From positions 28,438-92,437 of the forward strand of contig WRAV01000003.1 of the NCBI GenBank assembly GCA_009780025.1: DNA of 64,000 nucleotides, in the 5' to 3' direction. Below are positions 36,342 through 45,636 of this stretch, piece by piece. Every line of letters starts with the position of its first letter. Positions within the stretch are counted from its first letter, which is position 1. Below the pieces are notes generated by a model that saw only the letters and a program-made list of their open reading frames with translations, did not search any database and was not told the origin of the DNA. Made by a program: the position numbers and the translations under genes. This DNA comes from Oscillospiraceae bacterium. GTDB lineage: Bacteria > Bacillota > Clostridia > Oscillospirales > Ruminococcaceae.

Positions 36342-38011
36342 GCCGCTTGAAAAAACGCATTTACATTAGCTTTTTTGCTCTTGTTTTGCTATGTGCGTTG
36401 CTGCTGTCGGCATCGGTCAGCGGCATTATTTATAACGCGATAAGAAATAGAGAAATGGACGCTATCAGAGACAGGGCGAACCTCGCCGCCAACCTTTTGA
36501 ACAATTCCGTGCGGGCTGAGGGTTTTTCCGATTTTAACAGCCATGACTCCGATGCCGCGCGAATCACTATTATTGCACCGGATGGCACAGTGTTGCTCGA
36601 CAACAAGGCGCCTGCTGTGTTTCTCGAAGATCACAGCGACAGAGATGAGTTTAGGCAAGCTATGCGAACCGGGCGCGGCGAAGCGATACGCTATTCCGTC
36701 ACATTGGGCGCGGAAACTTATTACTATGCAATACGGCTTGACGACGGCAATATACTGCGCGTTTCAAAAACAATGGATCGCATATCCGGGGTATTTACCG
36801 CTGTGCTTCCCACTATTGTTGGTGTGGCAGCGCTCATCCTACTGTTGTCAATTGTAGTTGCACGCAGGCTTGTAAAAAACATCATTGACCCGTTAAACAA
36901 TATCAATTTTGATAGTGATGATACAAATGTATATGATGAACTCTTGCCCTATGTGAAAAAGATCGACCAGCAAAAAAGTGAGATCGCAAGTCAAATCGTA
37001 ATGCTAAAAAATCGTGCCGATACCATTGAGACAATAACCGGCAACATGAAAGAGGGGCTTATCTTAATTGACAAAGCCGGTATCGTTCTGGTTGCCAACA
37101 AAAGCGCATCGACTGCTTTTGCCCAAAAAGATATGCCTGGGAAAAGCATTCGGCATGTCTGCCGCGATATAGATTTTTCTAGCGGAGTAAAAGAATGTTT
37201 GTCCGGTGTAAACTCTGAGATTGTGTTTGTGCGTGGGGATAAAGTATACAGCGTATATTTCAGCTCTGTATACGATGGCGGGGAGCTCAATGGCGGTGTG
37301 ATTTTTTTGCACGACATTTCAGAAAAGCATGAAGCGGAAAAGCAGCGTAGGGAGTTTTCGGCAAATGTATCCCATGAACTTAAAACGCCACTGACTACGA
37401 TTTCTGCACTAAGTGAGATGATTGAAAACGGTATGGCCAAAGAAGGCGATATAAAAGTATTCGCCGGAAAAATAACCCTGCAGTCACAGCGGCTTATAAA
37501 CATTATAGAGGACATTATCAAACTTTCCGAATTTGACGAGGACAAAATATTTGCGCAGTTCACAGAGTTCGATTTATATGATTTGGCGCTATCCGTGGTG
37601 GAAATTTTGCGCGAAAAAGCGGATGAAAAGCATATAGCCATAGAGATAATCGGTGAGCACTTTCCGATGACAGCTAACAAGCAAATGATTGACGAGCTTT
37701 TGTATAACCTGATTGATAACGCAATAAAATACAATATGGATAACGGCTCTGTCACGATTATGCTGTCAAAAGAAAATGAGCTTCTTAAAATCGCTGTAGC
37801 TGATACTGGTATAGGAATTTCGCCAGAAGATCAAAGTCATGTGTTTGAAAGGTTTTATCGGGCGGACAAATCCCGTTCAAAGAAAACAGGTGGCACAGGG
37901 CTTGGCTTGTCTATCGTTAAGCATATCGTAGGACATCACGGCGGCAAAGTTGCGCTTACAAGCGATTCAAATATGGGCACAACGGTGGAATGTTGGTTTG
38001 TGGGTGGGTAG
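36338..38011 (+). CDS. phoR: PhoR-like sensor histidine kinase
   Basis: FSANVSHELKTPLTTISALSEMIENG...DNAIKYNMDNGSV...VFERFYRADKSRSKKTGGTGLGLSIVKHIV. Confidence 0.92.
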   Translation: MSRLKKRIYISFFALVLLCALLLSASVSGIIYNAIRNREMDAIRDRANLAANLLNNSVRAEGFSDFNSHDSDAARITIIAPDGTVLLDNKAPAVFLEDHSDRDEFRQAMRTGRGEAIRYSVTLGAETYYYAIRLDDGNILRVSKTMDRISGVFTAVLPTIVGVAALILLLSIVVARRLVKNIIDPLNNINFDSDDTNVYDELLPYVKKIDQQKSEIASQIVMLKNRADTIETITGNMKEGLILIDKAGIVLVANKSASTAFAQKDMPGKSIRHVCRDIDFSSGVKECLSGVNSEIVFVRGDKVYSVYFSSVYDGGELNGGVIFLHDISEKHEAEKQRREFSANVSHELKTPLTTISALSEMIENGMAKEGDIKVFAGKITLQSQRLINIIEDIIKLSEFDEDKIFAQFTEFDLYDLALSVVEILREKADEKHIAIEIIGEHFPMTANKQMIDELLYNLIDNAIKYNMDNGSVTIMLSKENELLKIAVADTGIGISPEDQSHVFERFYRADKSRSKKTGGTGLGLSIVKHIVGHHGGKVALTSDSNMGTTVECWFVGG

Positions 38012-38159
38012 TATGTAGTATGGGGTATTACCTAGAAACACCTTGGTTGGGCAGTATGCCAACCGCTTCTCTCGCGAAAATTATACTACGCAGTCTGTTT
38101 TCTATTATTGCGACCAAAGAATTTGTGCAACTTCCACTTTAAAACAAGATAATGCTGTG

Positions 38160-38193
38160 GTATAATGTTCTCAGAAGGACGCAAACATTATAC
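38160..38193. promoter_or_regulatory. Inverted repeat overlapping a -10 box (candidate operator)
   Basis: GTATAATGTT-N14-AACATTATAC, upstream of the 38283 dehydrogenase gene. Confidence 0.45.
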
Positions 38194-38282
38194 GGTGCGC
38201 AACGCCTCGCCTCTAAAGCGGCAGCTGGCTTTTTGGCGGACATTAGCAACCATAAAATTAGATTAGCGAGGAGAGCATAATT

Positions 38283-39167
38283 GTGGAGAGAATAGGCTTT
38301 ATTGGGCTAGGAATTATGGGCGTCCCCATGGCTGGGCATATAATGGGGGCGGGCTACTCCCTCAGTGTTTTTAATAGAACAAAAGCAAAGGCAAGCGGGC
38401 TTGCAGATAAAGGCGCAGCAGTGCTGGACACCCCGGCGGAAGTTGCCAAAGCAAGCGATATTATTATTGTCATGGTAAGCGATACCCCTGACGTGGAGCA
38501 GGTTCTTTTTGGCGAGGGCGGCGTGCATGACGCCCTAGAGCCAGGCAAAGTGGTTATTGATATGAGCACGATATCTGCGGAGGCTACCCGGAGCTTTTAC
38601 GCTAAAATCGCGGGAAAAGGCGCCTCCCTGCTTGATGCCCCCGTAAGCGGAGGAGAAATAGGTGCGATAAACGCTGCCCTCACAATTATGGTAGGCGGCG
38701 ACGAGGCTGTGTTTAACAGGTGCACTCCGCTCCTGAATACGATGGGCAAGACCGTTACTTATATGGGTCCGTCAGGGGCCGGACAAGCCTGCAAGATGTG
38801 CAATCAGGTATTGCTTATAGGTTCCTTGATGGGAATCTGCGAGGGTTTCTTGCTTGCCTCAAAAGAAGGACTGGACATTAATCGTTTTATTGACGTTGTA
38901 AGTGGAGGCGCCGCGGCGTCGGCTCAACTTAAAATCTGTGGCGAAAAGATCGCGAGAAGGGATTTCTCCCCTGGCTTCCTAATGGATCTTTTAGCCAAGG
39001 ATTTAGAGATTGTGCATCAAGCTCAAAGGGCAAACAAGCTCTTTTCTCCAGTTACCGCTCTGGGCACCCAGATTGTAAAATCTGTTCAGGCCCAGGATGG
39101 CGGCGGAAGGCTGGGCACCCAAGCGATGATGCTATCTTTTGAAAAGCTGTCCAGCCACGAGATATAA
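38283..39167 (+). CDS. 3-hydroxyisobutyrate dehydrogenase family / tartronate semialdehyde reductase-like NAD(P)-dependent oxidoreductase
   Basis: MERIGFIGLGIMGVPMAGHIMGAGYSLSVFNRTKAKA...DAPVSGGEIGAINAALTIMVGGDE. Confidence 0.9.
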   Translation: MERIGFIGLGIMGVPMAGHIMGAGYSLSVFNRTKAKASGLADKGAAVLDTPAEVAKASDIIIVMVSDTPDVEQVLFGEGGVHDALEPGKVVIDMSTISAEATRSFYAKIAGKGASLLDAPVSGGEIGAINAALTIMVGGDEAVFNRCTPLLNTMGKTVTYMGPSGAGQACKMCNQVLLIGSLMGICEGFLLASKEGLDINRFIDVVSGGAAASAQLKICGEKIARRDFSPGFLMDLLAKDLEIVHQAQRANKLFSPVTALGTQIVKSVQAQDGGGRLGTQAMMLSFEKLSSHEI

Positions 39168-39215
39168 GGCGGCTAGACATACATAAACAGGAGTGAACAC
39201 TCGCTCAAATCATTT

Positions 39216-39263
39216 AACCCGAGCTTATCCCGGCAGGTTTTGCCGTCAGGATAAGCTCGGGTT
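39216..39263 (+). terminator. Intrinsic terminator
   Basis: AACCCGAGCTTATCC-N18-GGATAAGCTCGGGTTTATTTTT. Confidence 0.85.
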
Positions 39264-39477
39264 TATTTTTCGTTCAAATAGAAATGATGGAAGCGCTTAC
39301 ATTTTTGAGCGTCGTCATTATATCCAATTACCCGGACTTATATATGTGATCATACCCAAATACACACGCTTACATGATGTTTTTTTGATAAAACTATTGT
39401 CTTTTACAATCGGGCATGATAAAATTGACAAAAATCAGTGTAAGAGGTTACATTGCCTTGAAGCGAGGTGGAGAGCT

Positions 39478-40449
39478 TTGAATATTTACGATATTGCGCA
39501 GGCTGCGGGTGTTTCGACCGCCACGGTCAGCCGGGTGCTCAGCGGCAGCGATAAAGTTAGCCCCCAAACCCGCGAAAAGGTACAAAGCATAATCGATAAA
39601 AATGGATTCGTCCCAAATGCTTTTGCTCAAGGGTTGGGGCTGGGGAGCATCAAGTTGATCGGCCTGCTCTGCACCGATGTGTCCGACGCTTTTTTTGCCA
39701 AGGCGGTGTCAAGCATAGAACAGCAGCTCAGACAATACGACTTAGCGGCGGTGCTGTGCTGTACGGGAGAAGAGCTTTCTGGCAAAAAGCAGAGCCTGGA
39801 ACTTTTGCTCAGCAAGAAAGTGGATGCGATAATTTTGATTGGCTCTCCCATGGGGGCGGGCAACGAGAACTCCCATCTTGTGGAGGCGGCCAAACAGTGC
39901 CCTTTGATTGGCCTCAACCTACACCTGGATATACCGGGATTCTACGGCGTGCTTAGCGACCAAGAGCAGGCCATGCGCGAGAACGTTGCCCACCTGCAAA
40001 AAGCCGGGTGCAATAAGATTGCCTACTTTTACGACGGCGACTCTCCCGCAAATCAGGCAAAGCTTGTTGGGTACCGCAAGGCGGCCAAGGACTTTGACGA
40101 GCGTTTGCTTGTCCAAACAAAAAAAGATTTAGACGCGGCGATGGAAGCTGCCGACAGCCTGTTCGACGACTGCCCGTTTGACGGTATCTTGGCCTCCGAG
40201 GATATTCTGGCTATCGGGGCTTACAAGGCTATGGCCGCACGCGGGCTAAGCCTGCCCACAATTGGATTCAACAACTCCGTTGTCGCGCGGTGTGCCACGC
40301 CGTCCCTCACCAGTATGGAGAACATGCTGGACAGCCTGTGTACAATTGCGGTTACCCAGCTGGTGGATGTGCTGAACGGCAAAAATGTTCCTCGGAAAAT
40401 ATCCATTGCCTGCCACTTGGTAGAGCGGGAAACTTTTCGGCTTACTTAG
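39478..40449 (+). CDS. LacI family transcriptional regulator
   Basis: (TTG)NIYDIAQAAGVSTATVSRVLSGSDKVSPQTREKVQSIIDKNGFVPNAFAQGLG; GAGGTGG RBS. Confidence 0.92.
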   Translation: MNIYDIAQAAGVSTATVSRVLSGSDKVSPQTREKVQSIIDKNGFVPNAFAQGLGLGSIKLIGLLCTDVSDAFFAKAVSSIEQQLRQYDLAAVLCCTGEELSGKKQSLELLLSKKVDAIILIGSPMGAGNENSHLVEAAKQCPLIGLNLHLDIPGFYGVLSDQEQAMRENVAHLQKAGCNKIAYFYDGDSPANQAKLVGYRKAAKDFDERLLVQTKKDLDAAMEAADSLFDDCPFDGILASEDILAIGAYKAMAARGLSLPTIGFNNSVVARCATPSLTSMENMLDSLCTIAVTQLVDVLNGKNVPRKISIACHLVERETFRLT

Positions 40450-40508
40450 AACCTGTGTTCATAGCTCACAGCCCCGCCCCGGCACTGCTCACTTATTAAC
40501 ACAGGTTC
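40449..40508. repeat. Inverted repeat with 38-nt loop between lacI-family gene and uxuA
   Basis: GAACCTGTGTT...AACACAGGTTC. Confidence 0.6.
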
Positions 40509-40541
40509 TTAACTTGCATTTAATTCGAGGAGGTCGCGCCA

Positions 40542-41615
40542 ATGAAAATGGGATTCCGGTGGTTCGGAGAGGGAAACGACACCATAAAGCTGTCGGACAT
40601 CAAGCAAATTCCGGGCGTTACAAGCATCGTATGGTCGCTGCACCATAAGCTGCCCGGCGAAATTTGGGAGGAAGCTGAGATCGCCAGGGTTCAAAAGCAA
40701 CTCGAGCCATACGGGTTTGACATGGATGTGGTGGAGTCGGTCAATATTCACGACGACATAAAGACCGCCGGGCCCGGCAGAGACCGGTATATCGCAAACT
40801 ACATACAGACTATCGAAAACCTCAGCAAGTTCGGTGTCAAGGTAATCTGCTATAATTTCATGCCGATCTTCGATTGGACGCGAACTAACCTCTTCTTCCC
40901 GCTCGAAGACGGCTCGACCGCTATGTACTACGAAAACGCGATAATTCAAGATGACCCCAAGCAGATGGCCGAGTATATTCTGAGCAAGCAACGAGACGGC
41001 ATGACCTTTCCAGGCTGGGAGCCGGAGCGGATGGCCCGTCTTGACGAACTCTTTGCGGCGTACAAAAATGTGAGCAAAGAGCAGCTCTGGGAAAACCTAA
41101 TATACTTCCTGGAGGCGCTAATGCCCGTCTGCCGCGAGCACAGCATAAAAATGGCCATTCACCCCGACGATCCGCCGTGGGACATATTCGAACTGCCCCG
41201 CCTGATTATCGACGAAGCGGCCATAGACAGGCTGCTAACCACAGTGGATGATCCCCACAATTGCCTGACCCTTTGCTCGGGCAGCTTCAGCGCAAACCCG
41301 GACAACAACGTGGCGGACATGGTGCGCAAACATTGCGATCGCATTGCCTTTGCGCACATACGCAATGTTAGGCATTATCCAAACGGCGACTTTGCGGAGG
41401 TTTCCCACCGTGACCGCGACGGCCACAGTGGGATTCTGGACATCGTCAAAGCTTACCACGACTGCGGGTTTGAGGGCTATATCCGCCCCGACCACGGGAG
41501 ACATATCTGGGACGAAAAGTGCAGACCGGGCTACGGACTCTATGACCGTGCCCTTGGAATCATGTACATGCTGGGCATTTGGGATATGCTTGACAAACTT
41601 GCGGAAAAGCGGTGA
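40542..41615 (+). CDS. uxuA: Mannonate dehydratase
   Basis: MKMGFRWFGEGNDTIKLSDIKQIPGVTSIVWSLHHKLPGEIWEEAEI...HPDDPPWDIFELPRLI. Confidence 0.95.
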   Translation: MKMGFRWFGEGNDTIKLSDIKQIPGVTSIVWSLHHKLPGEIWEEAEIARVQKQLEPYGFDMDVVESVNIHDDIKTAGPGRDRYIANYIQTIENLSKFGVKVICYNFMPIFDWTRTNLFFPLEDGSTAMYYENAIIQDDPKQMAEYILSKQRDGMTFPGWEPERMARLDELFAAYKNVSKEQLWENLIYFLEALMPVCREHSIKMAIHPDDPPWDIFELPRLIIDEAAIDRLLTTVDDPHNCLTLCSGSFSANPDNNVADMVRKHCDRIAFAHIRNVRHYPNGDFAEVSHRDRDGHSGILDIVKAYHDCGFEGYIRPDHGRHIWDEKCRPGYGLYDRALGIMYMLGIWDMLDKLAEKR

Positions 41616-41621
41616 GGCGCT

Positions 41622-43211
41622 ATGAAACTAACGGATATTCTAAAGCTCGGATTTGACCCGGCTCCCTGGGAAGAAAAGGGCTACCTGCTTCCAAAGTTTG
41701 ATGTGCAGTCTGTGCGGGAGAAAACCTACCGCGAGCCGACTTGGGTACACTTTGGCGCCGGCAATATCTTCCGTGCGTTTCCAGCTGCGCTCCTGCAAAA
41801 AGTCCTGGACGAGGGCGGGTACGACCGCGGCGTAATTGTTGTTGGTGGCCACGACACGCAGGCAATAGAGCGCGGCTACCGCGAATATGACAACCTGAGC
41901 CTTTTGGTCGAGTTAAAATCAGACGGCAGCGTAGAAAAGCGCGTCATCGCCTCCGTAACCGAGAGCCTTCGGGCAGACAGACAATTCGCGGAGGATACAG
42001 TCCGCCTTGCGAGTATATTCGAGAATGCCAGCCTGCAGATGGTCAGCTTTACAATCACCGAGAAGGGCTACGCCTCCCCAGAAGACGACCTTGCGCGCGG
42101 CCTCGCCCCCGAGCGCCCAATGGGAAAAGTCGCGGCCCTGCTTCTAAAGCGCTTCCTGGCCGGTGCTCATCCAATAACCCTGCAAAGCATGGACAACTGC
42201 GCCCGCAACGGCGACGTTGTGCGGGCCGCTATCTGCGCCTACGCGAGCGCGTGGTGTAAAGCCGGTCTGGCTCCCGACGCATTTTTGATATACTTACAGG
42301 ATGAAAAGCGTGTAGCCTGCCCCTGGAGCATGATCGACAAAATCACCCCTCGCCCGGACGAAGAAGTGCAAAAGATGCTCCATGCGGATGGTTTTCTGGA
42401 CGCCGAAATTGCTACAACAGAAAAAGGCACCCTCGCGAGCGCCTTCGTAAACGCCGAAGAAGTCGGCTACCTTGTTATGGAAGACAGTTACGCAAACGGC
42501 AGACCGCCACTCGAGCTTGGCGGGGCCATCTACGCAGGGCGCGACACTGTGGACTTAGTCGAAAAGATGAAGGTGGGTGCCTGTCTGAATCCGCTGCACA
42601 CCGCTATGTCGCTCTTCGGCTGCCTTTTGGGCTACACCCGCATCTCGGAGGAGATGAAGGACCCGGATATAGTGGACTTCATAACCAAGCTAGCCCACCG
42701 GGAGGCTCTGCCCATCATTAAGAACCCCGGTGTAATCTCGCCCGAGGAGTTCCTGGAAACAGTGCTGACAAAGCGTTTCCCCAACCCGTTCCTGCCGGAC
42801 GCGCCTCAACGCATCGCCACGGACACCTCGCAAAAGCTGCCAATCCGCTTCGGCGAAACCATTAAAGCATATTTAGAGCGCGGCATGGATGTGAAGGCGC
42901 TTACCCTGATTCCGCTCACATTTGCGGTGTATGCACGCTACCTCAGAGGAATCGACGATAGGGGAGTGCCATTTACCCCGTCCCCAGACCCCAAGCTCGA
43001 AGAGCTTTCGACCATTGTGGCGAGCTTCGAGGTCAGGGTCGGCCCGCAGGATATGAGTCCCTTACGGAGGCTGTTTAGCCGCAACGACGTATTCGGTGTA
43101 GACCTATACGAAGTCGGCTTGGGCGAAAAGATCGAAGGCATGGTAGCCGAGCTCTACAGTGGTCCGGGCGCTGTGAGAGAGACACTGCGCAAGTATGTAC
43201 AGCAGATGTGA
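41622..43211 (+). CDS. uxuB: Mannitol dehydrogenase family protein / fructuronate reductase
   Basis: WVHFGAGNIFRAFPAALLQKVLDEGGYDRGVIVVGGHDTQAIERGYREYDNLSLLVELKSDGSVEKRVIASVTESL; adjacent to uxuA. Confidence 0.85.
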   Translation: MKLTDILKLGFDPAPWEEKGYLLPKFDVQSVREKTYREPTWVHFGAGNIFRAFPAALLQKVLDEGGYDRGVIVVGGHDTQAIERGYREYDNLSLLVELKSDGSVEKRVIASVTESLRADRQFAEDTVRLASIFENASLQMVSFTITEKGYASPEDDLARGLAPERPMGKVAALLLKRFLAGAHPITLQSMDNCARNGDVVRAAICAYASAWCKAGLAPDAFLIYLQDEKRVACPWSMIDKITPRPDEEVQKMLHADGFLDAEIATTEKGTLASAFVNAEEVGYLVMEDSYANGRPPLELGGAIYAGRDTVDLVEKMKVGACLNPLHTAMSLFGCLLGYTRISEEMKDPDIVDFITKLAHREALPIIKNPGVISPEEFLETVLTKRFPNPFLPDAPQRIATDTSQKLPIRFGETIKAYLERGMDVKALTLIPLTFAVYARYLRGIDDRGVPFTPSPDPKLEELSTIVASFEVRVGPQDMSPLRRLFSRNDVFGVDLYEVGLGEKIEGMVAELYSGPGAVRETLRKYVQQM

Positions 43212-43226
43212 CAACTAGAGGCAGGC

Positions 43227-43772
43227 CTACCTTTTCTTGCGCCGATCGTGCAACTTTTCAGGCGGCAGCATTTTGGTGAGCATCTCCCAAAGGGCGTCCG
43301 TTCCCTCCAGTGCTTGCCCGTCGGGTAGCAGGAAGGCCTTGTTTGGCAACACGTACAGATAAACGCATCCGTCCACGCGGTAGACGCCGTAAAGGTTGTC
43401 CCACTCGTAGCGCAAAGGCTCGTCCCCGCCGCCGTGGTTGGTGACTTCGATCCCGTTTGGCTCTTGCGCAAAACAGAGCGAATACACAGTCTTGGGGTGC
43501 TCCAAATCATAGGCTTTTATCTGCATCTTTATCGAACGAAAAAATCCCCACACCTGAGACACCGGGATTACCAATCCAATAAAAAGCACCATACTGCCCA
43601 GCACTCTCTGGTCAAGAGGCGCGAAGAACACCCACGCAAGCGCCGACATGCCGACAGCGAAGCCGGCCGGCAAGAGCAAGCCGCGCTTCCTCACAAGATT
43701 ATCGAACACGGTAAACCGATGAAAGATTTTCGCGTCCACAACTACGTTTACCGTCACTGATTGGCTGTTCAT
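43227..43772 (-). CDS. YcxB-like membrane protein
   Basis: Two predicted TMs then EPNGIEVTNHGGGDEPLRYEWDNLYGVYRVDGCVYLYVLPNKAFLLP. Confidence 0.65.
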   Translation of the reverse strand: MNSQSVTVNVVVDAKIFHRFTVFDNLVRKRGLLLPAGFAVGMSALAWVFFAPLDQRVLGSMVLFIGLVIPVSQVWGFFRSIKMQIKAYDLEHPKTVYSLCFAQEPNGIEVTNHGGGDEPLRYEWDNLYGVYRVDGCVYLYVLPNKAFLLPDGQALEGTDALWEMLTKMLPPEKLHDRRKKR

Positions 43773-43930
43773 TTACCGCACCCCGTTCTCCTAATTCCTT
43801 GTTTATGTTTTGCTATAATAACATAAATCGGCCCCAATTGTAACTATCTATGTTAAATTAAGAGCCGTTTAATCCAAGCTAGTGTACAGCCGGCTCTTGA
43901 TTATATTAAAGTGAAAAAGGAGTTCTAGTA

Positions 43931-44998
43931 ATGAAGAAGATTGCAGCACTATTGTTGGTTATCGCACTGGTTTTGGCAGCTTGCGGTTCGCCAGCGCCGG
44001 CGCCCGCGACACCCGCAGCTCCGGCTGACCCGGCGGCCCCCGCTCCAGAGGGTGCAGACGGCGTAGAAAATGACCCGGTTGTCACGCTCACCTACGCCGA
44101 AGTCAACCCGCTTGACTCCCTTATGGGCCAAACCGCCCAGGAATTCAAGAGAGCGGTTGAAGAGCTTTCTGGTGGCTCGATCATCATCAACATTCAGGCC
44201 AGCGGCGTACTTGGCGCCGAAGGTGACGTGCTGGACAGTATGCTTGGCGGTGTTGGCATGATTGACCTTGCCCGCGTTTCCGCGTTTTCCCTTACCCCAT
44301 ATGGCGCGGCTCGCTCCTCCCTGCTCAGCGTACCCTTCACTTTTGAAGACCGCGACCACTTCTGGAGATACGCTTACAGCCCGCTTGCAGACGAGCTGCT
44401 CATGGAGCCCCACGACATCGGCCTTGGCATCCGCGGTTTGTTTTACGTTGAAGAGGGCTTCCGCCACTTTTTCACCAGAAGCGCAATAGCCGGCAAGGAT
44501 GATTTGGCCGGTCTGCAACTTCGCGTTTCCACCGACCCAATCATGGTTGGAATGGTTGAAAGCCTGGGCGCAACCGCTACTGTAGTGCCCTTCGGCGAGC
44601 TGTACTCAGCTCTCCAGACCGGTGTTGTTGACGGCGCAGAGCAACCCATCGTAAACTACCTGGCCAACTCCTTCCACGAAGTTGCCCCCTACATGATCCT
44701 GAACGCGCACACTCTTGGAGCCGCCCAAGTTGTCATGTCGGACGACGCTTGGAACCGCCTGACTGAGCGCCAGCAAGCTGTCATTATGGAAGCCGGCAGG
44801 ATTGCCAGCCAATTCAACAGGGGCCTGTCTGAGGACTTCGAAAACGAAGCTATTGACGCACTTATAGCTGACGGCGTTACCTTCGTTCCGGTCACCAATG
44901 TGCAGGAGTGGAGAGATGCGGCTGCCGGCGTAGAATCAATCGCCGAAGTCATCCGCGCCAATCAAGCCGATTACGACGCTATACTTGCCATGGCCTAA
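43931..44998 (+). CDS. dctP: TRAP transporter substrate-binding lipoprotein DctP
   Basis: Lipobox LVLAACGS; QTAQEFKRAVEELSGGSIIINIQASGVLGAEGDVLDSMLGG...VDGAEQPIVNYLANSFHEVAPY. Confidence 0.92.
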   Translation: MKKIAALLLVIALVLAACGSPAPAPATPAAPADPAAPAPEGADGVENDPVVTLTYAEVNPLDSLMGQTAQEFKRAVEELSGGSIIINIQASGVLGAEGDVLDSMLGGVGMIDLARVSAFSLTPYGAARSSLLSVPFTFEDRDHFWRYAYSPLADELLMEPHDIGLGIRGLFYVEEGFRHFFTRSAIAGKDDLAGLQLRVSTDPIMVGMVESLGATATVVPFGELYSALQTGVVDGAEQPIVNYLANSFHEVAPYMILNAHTLGAAQVVMSDDAWNRLTERQQAVIMEAGRIASQFNRGLSEDFENEAIDALIADGVTFVPVTNVQEWRDAAAGVESIAEVIRANQADYDAILAMA

Positions 44999-45036
44999 CC
45001 TTTAAAAGTTATAGACCTTTTACTTAGACTGCAACG

Positions 45037-45064
45037 TAGGGGCGGTACGTTGTACCGTCCCTAC
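45037..45064. repeat. GTAGGGG-family single hairpin between dctP and dctQ
   Basis: GTAGGGGCGGTACGTTGTACCGTCCCTAC. Confidence 0.7.
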
Positions 45065-45102
45065 GCTTTGCACAAGCGAATAATTACAAAGGAGGGGTTT
45101 GC

Positions 45103-45636
45103 ATGGATGCCACTGCTGTCTTTAACAAAATAGACAAAGCAAAGCCGTTATTTGACGTGGTGTATTTCATCGTCCTGCAGGTAGCGAAGCTATTTTTGGT
45201 TTCCACAGTTCTTATCGCCTGCCTGATGGTAGCAGGCCGATACATCGGTTTTATTCCGTCATTCCCGTGGACCGAAGAGGTTATACTCACATTTATGGCA
45301 TACATGACCTTGCTGGGTGCGGCTTTGGCTGTGCGGCGCAGCGCGCATATCCGCATGGTGGCCTTGGACCCTTTCCTCAACAAAACCGCAATTAAAGTTC
45401 TTGATCTTCTGGCCGACGTTGCCATTATATACTTCAGCATCTTGTTGCTTACCGAAGGTTGGACATATGCCATGACAATCGGCGGCAGAGGCTTCTTCAC
45501 AAGTATGCCAACCGTCTCATTGTTCTGGCGGTTTTTGCCCATGCCCCTTGGCGGTCTCTTCATGATATTCTTCAGCATTGAAGTGACTTGTAACCACATA
45601 AAAGCTTTCTTTGTAAAGGATGGTGAATTGAAATGA
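45103..45636 (+). CDS. dctQ: TRAP transporter small permease DctQ
   Basis: Four-TM protein, PSFPWTEEVILTFMAYMTLLGAALAVRRSAHIRM, between dctP and dctM. Confidence 0.92.
   Translation: MDATAVFNKIDKAKPLFDVVYFIVLQVAKLFLVSTVLIACLMVAGRYIGFIPSFPWTEEVILTFMAYMTLLGAALAVRRSAHIRMVALDPFLNKTAIKVLDLLADVAIIYFSILLLTEGWTYAMTIGGRGFFTSMPTVSLFWRFLPMPLGGLFMIFFSIEVTCNHIKAFFVKDGELK

Noticed and set aside
36991-37755. 254-aa reverse-strand ORF
   Set aside because: Antisense to the PhoR kinase domain, Ser-rich shadow ORF.
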